Assembly (NCBI RefSeq): GCF_023898315.1
Contig: NC_064614.1
Location: 379,563,348-379,627,347 of the forward strand
DNA from: Schistocerca nitens
Taxonomy: Eukaryota; Arthropoda; Insecta; Orthoptera; Acrididae
Length of the DNA: 64,000 nucleotides
Direction of reading: 5' to 3'
Shown here one piece after another: positions 21,388 to 32,539 of the stretch. Made by a program: the position numbers and the translations under genes. The notes below the pieces were generated by a model. It was not told the origin of the DNA and did not search any database. It saw only the letters and a list, made by a program, of their open reading frames with translations. Numbering within the stretch: position 1 is the first letter of the stretch; the number at the start of each line of letters is the position of its first letter.

Positions 21388-24323
21388 GGTCTTCAGTCCT
21401 GAGACTGGTTTGATGCAGCTCTCCATGCTACTCTATCCTGTGCAAGCTTCTTCATCTCCCAGTACCTACTGCAACCTACATCCTTCTGAATCTGCTTAGT
21501 GTATTCATCTCTTGGTCTCCCTCTACGATTTTTACCCTCCACGCTGCCCTCCAATGCTAAATTTGTGATCCCTTGATGCCTCAAAACATGTCCTACCAAC
21601 CGATCCCTTCTTCTAGTCAAGTTGTGCCACAAACTTCTCTTCTCCCCAATCCTATTCAATACCTCCTCATTAGTTACGTGATCTACCCACCTTATCTTCA
21701 GCATTCTTCTGTGGCACCACATTTCGAAAGCTTCTATTCTCTTCTTGTCCACACTAGTTATCGTCCATGCTCCACTTCCATACATGGCTACACTCCATAC
21801 AAGTACTTTCAGAAACGACTTCCTGACACTCAAATCTATACTCGATGTTAACAAATTTCTCTTCTTCAGAAACGATTTCCTTGCCATTGCCAGTCTACAT
21901 TTTATATCCTCTCTACTTCGACCATCATCAGTTATTTTACTCCCTAAATAGCAAAACTCCTTTACTACTTTAAGTGTCTCATTTCCTAATCTAATTCCCT
22001 CAGCATCACCCGATTTAATTTGACTACATTCCATTGTCCTAGTTTTGCTTTTGTTGATGTTCATCTTATATCCTCCTTTCAAGACACTGTCCATTCCGTT
22101 CAACTGCTCTTCCAAGGTTTGCCTTTTCTTAATCTTTCTTCTAAGATAAGTCGTAAGGTCAGTATTGCCTCACGTGTTCCAATATTTCTACGGAATCCAA
22201 ACTGATCCCCCGAGGTCGGCTTCTACCAGTTTTCCCATTCGTCTGTAAAGAATTCGCATTAGTATTTTGCAGCTGTGACTTATTAAACTGATAGTTCGGT
22301 AATTTTCACATCTGTCAACACCTGCTTTCTTTGGGATTGGAATTATTATATTCTTCTTGAAGTCTGAGGGTATTTCGCCTGTCTCATACATCTTGCTCAC
22401 CAGATGGTAGAGTTTTGTCATGACTGGCTCTCCCAAGGCCATCAGTAGTTCTAATGGAATGTTGTCTACTCCCGGGGCCTTGTTTCGACTCAGGTCTTTC
22501 AGTGCTCTGTCAAACTCTTCACGCAGTATCTTATCTCCCATTTCGTCTTCATCTACATCCTCTTCCATTTCTATAATATTGTCTTCAAGTACTTCGCCCT
22601 TGTATAAACTTTCTATATACTCCTTCCACCTTTCTGCCTTCCCTTCTTTGCTTAGAACTGTGTTGCCATCTGAGCTCTTGATATTCATACAAGTGGTTCT
22701 CTTCTCTGCAAAAGTCTCTTTAATTTTCCTGTAGGCAGTATCTATCTTACCCCTAGTGAGACAAGCCTCTACATTCTTACATTTGTCCTTTAGCCATCCC
22801 TGCTTAGCCATTTTGCACTTCCTGTCTATTTCATTTTTGAGACGTTTGTATTCCTTTTTGCCCTCTTCATTTACTGCATTTTTATATTTTCTCCTTTCAT
22901 CAATTAAATTCAATATTTCTTCTGTTACCCAAGGATTTCTACTAGCCCTCGTCTTTTTACCTACTTGATCCTCTGCTGCCTTCACTACTTCATCCCTCAG
23001 AGCTACCCATTCTTCTTCTACTGTATTTCTTTCCCCCATTCCTGTCAATTGTTCCCTTATGCTCTCCCTGAAACTCTCTACAACCTCTCGTTCTTTCAGT
23101 TTATCCAGGTCCCATATCCTTAAATTTCCACCTTTTTGCAGTTTCTTCAGTTTCAATCTGCAGATCATAACCAAGAGATTGTGGTCAGAATCCACATCTG
23201 TCCCTGGAAATGTCTTACAATTTAAAACCTGGTTCCTAAATCTCTGTCTTACCATTATATAATCTATCTGATACCGATTAGTATCTCCAGGATTCTTCCA
23301 GGTATACAACCTTCTTTTATGATTCTTGAACCAAGTGTTAGCTATGATTAGGTTATGTTCTGTGCAAAATTCTACAAGGCGGCTTCCTCTTTCATTTCTT
23401 CCCCCCAATCCATATTCACCTACTATGTTTCCTTCTCTCCCTTTTCCTACTGACGAATTCCAGTCACCCATGACTAGTTAAATTGTCGTCTCCCTTCACT
23501 ACCTGAATAATTTCTTTTATCTCGTCATACATTTCATCAATTTCTTCATCATCTGCAGAGCTAGTTGGCATATAAACTTGTACTACTGTAGTAGGCATGG
23601 GCTTTGTGTCTATCTTGGCCACAATAATGCGTTCACTATGCTGTTTGTAGTAGCTAACCCGCACTCCTATTTTTTTATTCATTATTAAACCTACTCCTGC
23701 ATTACCCCTATTTGATTTTGTATTTATAACCCTGTAATCACCTGACCAAAAGTCTTGTTCCTCCTGCCACCGAACTTCACTAATTCCCACTATATCTAAC
23801 TTTAACCTATCCATTTCCCTTTTTAAATTTTCTAACCTACCTGCCCGATTAAGGGATCTGACATTCCATGCTCCGATCCGTAGAACGCCAGTTTTCTTTC
23901 TCCTGATAACGACGTCCTCTTGAGTAGTCCCCGCCCGGAGATCCGAATGGGGGACTATTTTACCTCCGGAATATTTTACCCAAGAGGACGCCATCATCAT
24001 TTAATCATACAGTAAAGCTGCATGTCCTCGGGAAAAATTACGGCTGTAGTTTCCCCTTGCTTTCAGCCGTTCGCAGTACCAGCACAGCAAGGCCGTTTTG
24101 GTTAATGTTACAAGGCCAGATCAGTCAATCATCCAGACTGTTGCCCCTGCAACTACTGAAAAGGCTGCTTGCCCCTCTTCAGGAACCACATGTTTGTCTG
24201 GCCTCTCAACAGATACCCCTCCGTTGTGGTTGCACCTACGGTACGGCCATCTGTATCGCTGAGGCACGCAAGCCTCCCCACCCACGGCAAGGTCCATGGT
24301 TCTTGTGGGGGGGGGGGGGGGGG
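21351..24323 (-). mobile_element. RTE-type LINE, copy A, near full length
   Basis: The minus-strand element runs from a C-rich 5' end (G tract on the plus strand, 24307-24323) through a 5' UTR, one long ORF and a short 3' tail ending in (CAA)n, seen as (TTG)n at 21358-21386. Short tandem-repeat tails are characteristic of the RTE clade. A 16-bp exact duplication, TGATATTGCTTACTGA, is at 21335-21350 and 24324-24339, so both ends are real and the insertion was by target-primed reverse transcription. It has an internal 355-bp deletion relative to copy C. Confidence 0.9.
21393..24000 (-). pseudogene. RTE endonuclease-reverse transcriptase ORF, three lesions
   Basis: Three fragments: 24000-23464 (endonuclease N-terminus with GAWNVRSL and GISEVRW), 23471-22188 (MGDWNSSVGK, IDYIMVRQ, DSDHNLL and the first RT motifs, ending at FGF-equivalent sequence) and 22115-21393 (thumb and C-terminus). 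Compared with copy C there is one extra base near 23474, a 2-bp deletion near 22206, and a 355-bp deletion at about 22112. The large deletion removes the segment with FVDLEKAFD and the FADD catalytic motif. Most of the remaining sequence matches copy C closely, so the lesions are young or the family is young. Confidence 0.9.
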
Positions 24324-24339
24324 TGATATTGCTTACTGA

Positions 24340-25044
24340 CCTCAAAAGTAACTTACATTAATGTAGTTTGCATGCACAAAACAAAACAGATGCTGCTTTC
24401 TGTTTAACCTGCTATAATACTTGTATCTGGTTCAAAGATACACTGGTCAAATAGAGCTTTTGCAGTACCTCTTTGCAAACCATGCAGAAGGTATGTGGCA
24501 TAGTTCAATAAATTTTAACAGTGGTATGGATATAGGACAGAGAAGTGATTTATTCATGTTCATGTGCTACTAGTATTGTAACATAAAATTTCAAATAAAT
24601 GCTGATAAAAGTATTTTGCAGCTCACCTTAAGATGAGGCTTCATAAGGAGTGATTGTATTTGAACATCCAACATACCAGTTAATCATGTTACATGGACAG
24701 CATTTCTTTCATGTTCTGATTTTGCCACATATTGAAGTTTCTATCACATTTGCAACTTGTATAAAAAAGATATAGCTGTCGGTTGTGGTGATGAAATTAT
24801 GCAAACTACGTTGTGTGAAGGCTCTTTCTTCATTTTCTGGTTTTACTGCTTACAGACATTTATTTCTTTCATTGCCGATTCATGTATCACCTTTGCAGTA
24901 TCTGCATAGATGTGAAATGCATTGTAATCAAAATACAAATAATTTCATATCAAATATAGAATCCATGTGATACTGTCATTTTCCGTCAATTTCTGTCTTC
25001 ATCCAGAGTCCTGAGAATAGGGGGATTGGGGGGGGGGGGGGGTG
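24340..25044. other. No gene recognised
   Basis: AT-rich, with a G run at 25030-25042 at its right end. Confidence 0.4.
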
Positions 25045-25504
25045 AGAGAGTTTGTGCATCTCCTTAATAGCTTGTTGGTTCACCTTTGGAATGCAGTACA
25101 GCAGCAATTCTCTGCAGCATGGATTCATCAATGGTGAGTTTCCAGAGATATGTGGCACCAGATATCTGTAAACTCCCTCACAATCCCCACAAGTTGCTGA
25201 CCTGTTGTTTGTGGGCATGTAGCTGCTATCTGTTTTCATCAGGCAAATATGTAGGCCAACACGGCAATATGAGCTCACTATCACACTTCTCAAACCACTG
25301 TACCACCTTTCTAGACTTGTGACACACACATTTGTCCTGCTGGAAGATGCCGCCTCCACCAAGGATGACATGAAACATGAAAGGATGCAGGTGGTCCACA
25401 ATGATTTTCTCATAGTTCACAGTTTTCATGAAGCCATCAATTACTGTCACATGCCCAAAAGAAGTCCATGTGAGTGTTCCTCATAACATAGTACATTCAT
25501 GCAC
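25045..25504 (-). pseudogene. Tc1-like transposase, catalytic and C-terminal half
   Basis: On the minus strand: DHLHPFMFHVILGGGGIFQQ followed by DKCVCHKSRKVVQWFEKCDS, then WPTYLPDEN and the C-terminal region. FQQD carries the second catalytic Asp of the DDE domain. LPDEN is in the place of SPDLNPIEH, so the final Glu region is damaged or shifted. The N-terminal half of the same transposon lies at 29455-29900, separated by the 3.95-kb transposon. The GCAC at 25501-25504 is one copy of the target site. Confidence 0.75.
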
Positions 25505-26025
25505 GGGTCATTCCATGTCAAGTCACCCAGGCCTTGACACCAACCATGTCAGATTTTGATGAAACTTGCTACAATTACTTCTTTTATAATCCTGAAAGCA
25601 CTTGTAAAATTTTTTTTGCTCTATCTCTTATAGTTTTTTTTATAAATTTTTAAAGTTTTTAGATTTGGCGTTGTTTCAGCAGTCGGAAAACGTAACTTAA
25701 ACGTATCCTCACAACTAAAAAAATTTGTATGTTAAAGAATACTCAAGATATCAGTATGAAATTTTGGAATAAGTTTGTGTATTATATCTAAATGTTTTAA
25801 AAGATTACCATAAAGATATATTAAAATCTTCCAAATGAAAAAAAATTACAAGTAGTTGTTGGGTATTTTTTTTGTTTAGTTTTACAAAAACTGCAATATC
25901 TAGAGTCTCATACCTGATAGAAAGCTCAAATTTGTTTTAAAATACTCTTAATTGTATAGGCTATTAGAGAAAAGAAAAATTATGTTCGCTTTTTAACCTG
26001 TTCAATAGTTATCTAATTTTTTAAA
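25505..26025 (+). repeat. Left long terminal inverted repeat
   Basis: Pairs with 28935-29454. Matching landmarks from the outside in: GGGTCATTCC; CTCTTATAGTTTTTTTTATA; AATTTTTAAAGTTTTTA; CAATATCTAGAGTCTCA; and GCTTTTTAAC near 25990. The arms differ by scattered substitutions and indels. Confidence 0.85.
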
Positions 26026-26301
26026 TAATATTAATTATATTTTAAAAATAAAAAGTACCAAGTGACTTAGACACCAAAAATAAGTTTTTGTCTTCTTGGA
26101 GTAACAATGTATGCTTGGATTTTGTTTTGTTATTCCTGTGTTTTGAAGTAAAAAATTATTACAGTGTTAAATAGTGCTTGGATAGTATTTTATTAAATTT
26201 ATTCGAACTTTCAGTAAGTACTGTTACTTAGTTACAGAGATTCTTTTCCAATACCCTATAAAAGTAACCAGAACAGTAATCGGACCAAAAGTGAAATCAG
26301 T

Positions 26302-28814
26302 ATGTCAGATATTGAAACCTGTAGCGTAGGGTTATTTAAAAAATCTGACTGTTTCCAAACAACCTACACACCTTCAAAAAAGTTACAACCAGTACCTGAA
26401 TTGAGTGAGGAAGAAAAAAATTTGATCCACTTACGATCTGGAATTAATCTGTGTGAATTTAAGAATATATGTTCACACCACAGCTACTACTTTTTAAATG
26501 TTTTTGAAAAGTATCAAACAACATGTGTAGACCCACTAAAAAAACATAAAAAGCCCATCAAAAGTCGTTGAGAAGTGTAGGCTTGGATCTTTCTAAACAA
26601 TTACTGACAAAAAATAGTAGCATAAAACCTGGACAAAATTTGCTCAACATGCCGCAACTTTTGTGAGGAAAAATTAAGAGTTGAAGTCAATGAAAGTGAA
26701 ACAGATGATGAAGTCATGGTTGAATTAGAATCATTGGAATCCAGAAATGAATCCCTTGTACAAACAAACATTGCTCTTGATAATTTAGGTTTAACACCGA
26801 TAAAGCTTCATGGCTTGTCAGAACAAAGTAAAGGGTCTTATTTTAAAAGGAAGGTTAGTAGTATTGAAAAGACTGCAAAAAAAGCGGTTTCAAAAGCATT
26901 AAAATATGATGCACCAAGTTCTGATGATGACGAAGAAGATACAAGAAAGCAAAGGATTTTGATGTAATGATTTCTCTTATGAAAGAGAAGATGTCATCTG
27001 TTGGAGGTCTAGAAAAATCCAGATTCTGACCTTGGCTCCAGATTCTTGGAGTCGAAATAAAGTGATGAATGAATTTAATGTAAGTGAGTCCATGGTGCGA
27101 CAAGCTAGAAAGCTAAAATCTGAAAACGGTATTTTGGAAACTCCTGGTCCAAAAAAAGGTAAAACTCTTTCAGAAAATACAGTAAGACTTGTAACAGATT
27201 TTTATGAAAAGGATGAAAGTTCCAGAGTGCTACCTGGAACAAAAGACAAAGTAAGTGTTCAAAAAAATGTGTACATGCAAAAAAGACTCATTTTGTGTAA
27301 CTTGAGAGAACTCTATTATTGTTTCAAATGGGATAATCCCGATGTAGAAGTAGGATTTTCAAAATTTTGTTTCTTGAGACCTAAATGGTGTATCCTTGCT
27401 GGTGCTGCAGGCACACACATTGTATGTGTATGCAGTATCCACCAGAATGTTAAACTATTATTGGATGCTGTGAAAATTGAAGAATCTTATAAAGACCTAA
27501 TTAAGATGCTTGTGTGCAACACGGAAAACCAAAACTGCATGCTACATCATTGCGACAGCTGTCCTGCAAATGCTGCACTAACTGAGTACTTAACTGAAAA
27601 ACTAAGTGAAGATTATGATTTAGAAGAAGAAATTGTAATCAGTCAGTGGGTTAACACAGACAGGGCAGAAATGATCAAACAGTCTATCAGTGTTGAAGAT
27701 TACATTTCTTTATTGGTTAGGTCATTGGAAAAGCTCACCCCGCACTCGTTTATAGCAAAATCCCAATCAGCAGCCTTTAAAAGATTGAAAGAAGACCCAC
27801 CACCCAAAACAGCAATTATTGTGATGGATTTCAGTGAAAATTATTCCTTTGTTATACAAAATGAGATCCAAAGTTACCACTGGAATAGAGGTGGTTGTAC
27901 TCTGCACCCAGTTGGAATTTTCCTAGGAAATGAGGAAAACAATGTTTTTGGTTCCAACCACTGTTTTATTAGTGATGACCAAGAACATGACACTGGTTTT
28001 GTTAACTTTGTACAAAAAGAAATTACAAAGTGGCATTACATCATACTGACATTGACTCAGTTCACTACTTTACACATGGTTGTGCTGGGCAGTACAAAAA
28101 TAGAAACAGTTTTAAAAATTTGACCGAACACTTGAGAGACTTTAATTTGAAGGCCCAACACTCTTTTTTTGCAACAAGTCATGGGAAGTCAATTTGTGAT
28201 GGCCTAGGAGGAACTATTAAAAGAATTTTAAGGAAAGCCAGTCTACAGCTTTCGGATGAAGAACAAATAATGACAGCAATCGATGTGTACAAGTTTTGTG
28301 AAAAAAATATTGAAAACATTCATTTTCACTTTATTGACAAAAAAGAAGCTGATTTGCTACGGTTAAAACTAGAAAAACGTTTTTTCAGCAACCCGAACCA
28401 TTCCTGGAACAAGAAGTTTTCATAACTTCAAACCACTTCCAACAATCAACCTTGAAATTAGAAGGACTACAGATAGTGTAAAACCCTCCTTAGTCTTTTC
28501 TTTCCATTCTTCTTCTGATTGGGTTCGTGTTGAACCATGCAAATCATGATGGTAACTGGTACTTTGGACAGGTAAAAACAATATCCAATGATGAAGAAGA
28601 TGCGGAAATTCTATTTCTACATCCTTCAGGACCAGCTGCATCATTTTATTGGTCTGAAAGAGAAGATTCTTGCATAGTGCCTTTGGAGCACATAGTCTGT
28701 GTAGTAGACGCACCTCAATCAAGCGGCACTAGAAGAATGTATTACTTCAAAAAAGACTGTATCAAAAGAACTGAAAGCTCTTGGATGTCGAAAAACAGTT
28801 TGAATCAGCATTAA
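26302..28814 (+). pseudogene. Transposase of the long-TIR element, frameshifted
   Basis: Pieces in order: 26302-26571 (starts MSDIETCSVG), a Cys motif CSTCRNFCEE at 26641, 26716-26967 (charged, SDDDEED), 27032-28123 (first codon TTG, so really a continuation), 28030-28425 and 28527-28814. Frameshifts are needed near 26566, 26640, 26960, 27013 (A run), 28050, 28385 and 28530. Conserved-looking features: a small DNA-binding region PDSWSRNKVMNEFNVSES; CVCSIHQNVKLLLDA; CMLHHCDSCP; VMDFSENYSF with a probable catalytic Asp at 27827; THGCAGQYKNRNSF (His at 28075); FFATSHGKSICDGLGG; and a C-terminal NWYFGQV. The order D, then xGCAGQYKN, then GKxxCDGxGG resembles a DDE-type transposase family I have seen in other invertebrate genomes but cannot name with certainty. 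Neighbours: lies between the two long TIRs and is the only ORF in the element. Confidence 0.75.
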
Positions 28815-28934
28815 TGTTTATTAAAAAGACAAAATTACTAAAAAAATTCAATGTTTCAAGCAATCAGTTGGGTTATACATAAGTGTTGTAAGAACACTAT
28901 CTTTGTACATAATTCTAATGTAGTCTACTATAAT

Positions 28935-29454
28935 TAATAAACATGTTAAAAAGCCATCATTATTTTTGTTTTATCAAGTAGTCTATATGTTTAAGAGTAA
29001 ATTAAAACAAATTTGAGCATTCTATCAGGTCTGAGACTCTAGATATTGCAATTCTTATAAAACAAAACATCCGTTAAAAAAAAGAAAAAAATACATATAT
29101 ATATATTTTTTCATAGAAAATATTAATATATTTTAATAGTATCATTTTTATCTTCAAATATGTATAATAAATAAACTTGCTGCAAAAATTCATGATGTTA
29201 TCTAAAAGAGTTTTTCAGATAAGCAATTTTAAAGTTTTGAATACAAATTAAATTTACCATTTCCGAAGGTTCGGAAAACGCAAAACATAAAAACTTTAAA
29301 AATTTATAAAAAAAACTATAAGAGATACAGCAAAAAAAAAATTTGCAGGTGTTGTCAGGATGGTATTAGAACCATTTGAGCCAAATTTCATGAAAATCTA
29401 AGGAGGTGGGTGTAAAATTTATTTTTTATTGGGTGATTTGATATGGAATGACCC
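28935..29454 (-). repeat. Right long terminal inverted repeat
   Basis: Inverted partner of 25505-26025. It begins about 120 bases after the transposase end and includes the probable poly(A) region of the gene (AATAAA-like AATTAATAAACATG near 28935). Confidence 0.8.
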
Positions 29455-29900
29455 GCACAGCTGTTAGCCTTCTGTAACAAGAAATGTGATGTGTATGGCC
29501 AGATGACATATTTGCAGTGATAAATGCTCTATCTTCATGTAGGAGGTGTCTGCTGCAAGTCCTTATGTTCTACATTGTGTGCTGAACCATGTTCACTGAA
29601 ACACTTGTGCCTGCACCGACCTTGTACTCACTCACAGTCACCTATGCTGCGTTTCAGAGGGAGCAAATGTCCGACCTCCATGTTCTGTGATGAGGTGTGA
29701 ATCTCCAACACCTTGTCTCCTACTCATTGTTTCACTGTCCGTCAGCCACTTGCCATAAATGATCACGATGATAGCTCACTATCCTCACCATTTCCAAGAT
29801 GCTTGTTCCCAGGCATAAGGCAATAACAATCTGCCCTGTGTCAAAGTCACTTATGTCAAGGGATTTCTCCATTTGCAACCTTTATCATTGTTAAAATGAT
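29455..29900 (-). pseudogene. Tc1-like transposase, N-terminal half
   Basis: Continues the minus-strand Tc1-like copy at 25045-25504, from which it is separated by the long-TIR transposon. The minus strand shows sequence matching a Tc1-type N-terminus: a D(K)GQI-like HTH region around 29800-29870, followed by HTH and linker sequence with decayed codons. I could not read it as one open frame, so it is a pseudogene. The GCAC at 29455-29458 is the second target-site copy. Left end of the original element was not defined. Confidence 0.65.
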
Positions 29901-29974
29901 ACACTATACATCTCTGCTGCACTTGTATACTTTCCTTACTGTGTTACATGCTGTGAGCACTGGTCGTAATCTTT

Positions 29975-30023
29975 TTGGCTGTCAGTGCGTGTGTGTGTTT
30001 GGGGGGGGGGGGGGGGGGGGGGG
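29975..30023. repeat. G tract after (GT)n
   Basis: GTGTGTGTTT is followed by 23 G residues (30001-30023). Confidence 0.95.
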
Positions 30024-30135
30024 ATGAGAGAGAAAAACAGCAGAAAGTAATACTGAAGACTAAATTATTTATTATTGTGGGTGGGTGGTGGTGGTGCTCG
30101 AAATTCTGTTTCATATCAGTTTGTGATGTACCTTC

Positions 30136-30351
30136 AAAAATGGTTCAAATGGCTCTGAGCACTATGGGACTTAACATCTATGGTCATCAGTCCCCTAGAA
30201 CTTAGAACTACTTAAACCTAACTAACCTAAGGACATCACGCAACACCCAGCCATCACGAGGCAGAGAAAATCCCTGACCCCGCCGGGAATCGAACCCGGG
30301 AACCCGGGCGTGGGAAGCGAGAACGCTACCGCACGACCACGAGATGCGGGC
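30136..30351 (-). mobile_element. SINE with glycine-tRNA-like head and family 1 body
   Basis: On the minus strand the head starts GCCCGCATCTCGTGGTCGTG and has CCGGGTTCGATTCCCGGCGG, a strong T-arm and B box. The anticodon-arm region reads TCTCGCTTCCCACGC, like a glycine tRNA (anticodon loop CTTCCCA). The 3' body, with CTTAGGTTAGTTAGGTTTAA and the end AGCCATTTGAACCATTTTT, is the body of the family 1 SINEs at 2208 and 14156, whose head is different. The exact 14-bp target duplication TGTGATGTACCTTC is at 30122-30135 and 30352-30365. It is a SINE head, not a functional tRNA gene: the acceptor ends do not pair (5' GCCCGCA, 3' GTCAGGG). Confidence 0.9.
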
Positions 30352-30365
30352 TGTGATGTACCTTC

Positions 30366-31340
30366 TATATAGTTAATTGATGTGACTGCCAAGCAGCCCA
30401 TCACTAATACTGTGTTTGAACATTATGGAATTGTTCTTCCTACCCATTTACATTAACTTACGTTTTTCTACACTTAGAGCAAGCTGTCATTCACCACACA
30501 CCAAACAATATTCTGTCGAAGTCATCCTAACTCATCAACACTTTTCCCTTCATTAGCAAAGTCACAGACTGCTGCTCACACTATCTTCCAGATCATTTAT
30601 GTATACAGTGAGCAACAAATGGCCTACCTGGGGCATTCCTAAGACTACCTCTGTCTCTGATGACTCACCATCCAGGACAACATACTGAATTCTATTACTT
30701 GAAGTCTTTGAGCCACTCACATCTCTGAGAACCTATTCTGTATGCTCAAATCTTTGTTAACAGTCTGTATTGTGGCGCTATGTCATATAATTTCTGAAAA
30801 GGTAGGAATATGGAATCTTCCTATTGCCTTTCACCCATGGTTCGCAGGATATCGTGTGAAAAAAAAGTTAATGGGGTTTTGTGTGAGTAGTGCTTTCTAA
30901 AACCCTGCTAATTTGTGGACAGAAGCAACTTTGCTGTCTCAAGGAGGTTTACGATATTTGAACTTAGAATATGCTCAAGAATTTGCAGCAAAGTGACATA
31001 AAGGCTATTGCTCTGGTATTTTTTGGGTCCCTTCTTTTACCTATCTTGTTTATAGAACTCAGTCTCATGGATCCCCCCCTAACCCCCCCACCCTCTAGTA
31101 GTTTGGGACTTTTTGCTGGATGAGAGATTTGCGATAAATGTGAACTAAATATGGGACCAAAGTTGAAGTTTTCAACTATTTCAACTGTTTTTCAGTGCCA
31201 GGGATGCCTGTTTCTATATCCTCCTTGCATGTTTTGTGTGGCGCTCTAACAATGGCATGTCTATATGGTCCTCTTGCATGAATGCTTTTTTTAAAACATG
31301 AATTTAAAACGTCACATAATTAAACGGAAGCCTTCATCCC
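30366..31340 (-). pseudogene. LINE reverse transcriptase remnant
   Basis: On the minus strand, nucleotide-level resemblance to the RT region of the same LINE family found at 35748-36540: the words TTAACTTACGTTTTTCTACA and AACATACTGAATTCTATTAC mark it. Stops and indels are frequent and no ORF over 60 codons survives. Located next to the SINE at 30136-30351. Confidence 0.6.
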
Positions 31341-31620
31341 ATGTAGTGATTTTATGTGGGACCGGAGTGAAAGATTAAGTGAATATGAATAAAAAATATT
31401 TGAGGCTGTATGTGTTATGAGCCTACAAAAGTCTTGACCAATATGAGCTATTTCTCATATTTGCCTGAGAATATTTTGCTCTGGACAATATGCCTGTGAA
31501 AATAAGATAAATAACTTAATGAGTCTTACTTGACTATGGACTGACATTATTTATAAAGAAGATTAGGGCTTAGAGTCAGAGATATATGGTATACAAATTA
31601 CTGAAATCTGTTGGAGATAC
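31341..31620. other. No gene recognised
   Basis: AT-rich spacer. Confidence 0.4.
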
Positions 31621-31639
31621 ATGGATTAGAATACTTGAA

Positions 31640-32400
31640 TTGGTGTCAAATTATATGAAACAGAAATTTCTGATCACATTTCCAGGTCAACATTAACATC
31701 GCATTATCAAGAAAGGTAGCTATAAATGTGAAAACTATCTAATGATTAGACTCGCAAGTTACACTTGTAAATTGCTGGTCAGAATAATGCACATGAGAAT
31801 ATAAAGAAAGAATGAAGATGTATTGAAGGAAGGGCAGTTTACTTTTAGAAATGAAAAGCTACCGGAGAAGCTGTTCTGGACATTGTACTAGGAAATCGAT
31901 GGAAGAGTGAAGAAAAATCAGGTTACCCTAATCCATTTGTGGTCCTAGGGAAAGCCTTCAAGACTTTGAATTAGACTAAGATGTTCACAATCATGAGAAT
32001 ATGGTGGCTAAAGGACAGGGCCAGACATAAATTATTTACTATATTTACGAAGCTCTTGTGAGAGTAATGGAAGTGGAAGGTGAAGAAATACACATGGGTG
32101 TTAAGAAGGGTATAAGACAGAGATGCGCCTTATTACCACTGTTATTCAGCTTGTACATCAAAGAAGCAGTACAGGAAGGGTAGGAATATTTTGGGAGAAA
32201 ACTAAAAATGCAAGGGGAACAGATTCCAGTGCTAAGGTTTGCAGGTGACATAGCCTTTCTGGCCAAGTGTAAGGAGAACTGACAGGACCTATTCAGTGGA
32301 GTGGACAACAAACTTGGCACAGATACGGCTTAAGAACAAACAGCATAGAGATGAAGGCGTTGAAGTGTAGTAGAAAGGAGAGTAACTACTTGTTTAATTA
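31640..32400 (+). pseudogene. Old RTE/CR1-type reverse transcriptase remnant
   Basis: Plus-strand pieces: CENYLMIRLASYTCKLLVRI (RT motif around the fingers), GVKKGIRQRCALLPLLFSLY and VLRFAGDIAFLAK, where FAGD stands in place of FADD. Spacing fits an RT, but stops and shifts are common. It resembles the RTE copies in the order of motifs though not closely in sequence, so it is an older relative. Confidence 0.65.
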
Positions 32401-32539
32401 TGTAGTCTGGAATGGGCACACACATAAAGAACAAGCTCCCAGATAGGTCAGTAACAGTAAACAATTTAATAGCAATAATATAAACAGAGACACTTCTTGT
32501 TAACATCAGCTGCCCAAACTGTACAATCATTGGAAAAGT

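Larger units (their letters stand above)
25505..29454 (+). mobile_element. DNA transposon with ~500-bp inverted termini and 4-bp TSD (Sola-like?)
   Basis: The ends GGGTCATTCCATGTCAAGTC (25505) and, inverted, GGGTCATTCCATATCAAATC (from 29454) are matching termini. GCAC flanks them at 25501-25504 and 29455-29458. A 4-bp duplication fits superfamilies such as Sola and excludes Tc1/mariner (TA) and hAT (8 bp). The element carries a broken transposase on the plus strand (26302-28814). Its insertion divides a Tc1-like element into two pieces that rejoin on removing it. Family assignment is inference from TSD length and an unfamiliar transposase. Confidence 0.85.

Noticed and set aside
22420-23262. 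Serine/Leu-rich plus-strand ORFs over RTE copy A, also 49039-51085 over copy C
   Set aside because: Antisense shadows of the RTE ORF; they appear in both copies only because the element is repeated.
24057-24326. Plus-strand ORF in the RTE 5' UTR, also 51879-52139
   Set aside because: Antisense of the UTR, and reading differs between copies through a one-base indel.
30280-30351. Possible tRNA-Gly gene
   Set aside because: It has a good T arm, but the acceptor ends do not pair and it is the head of a SINE with a target duplication.
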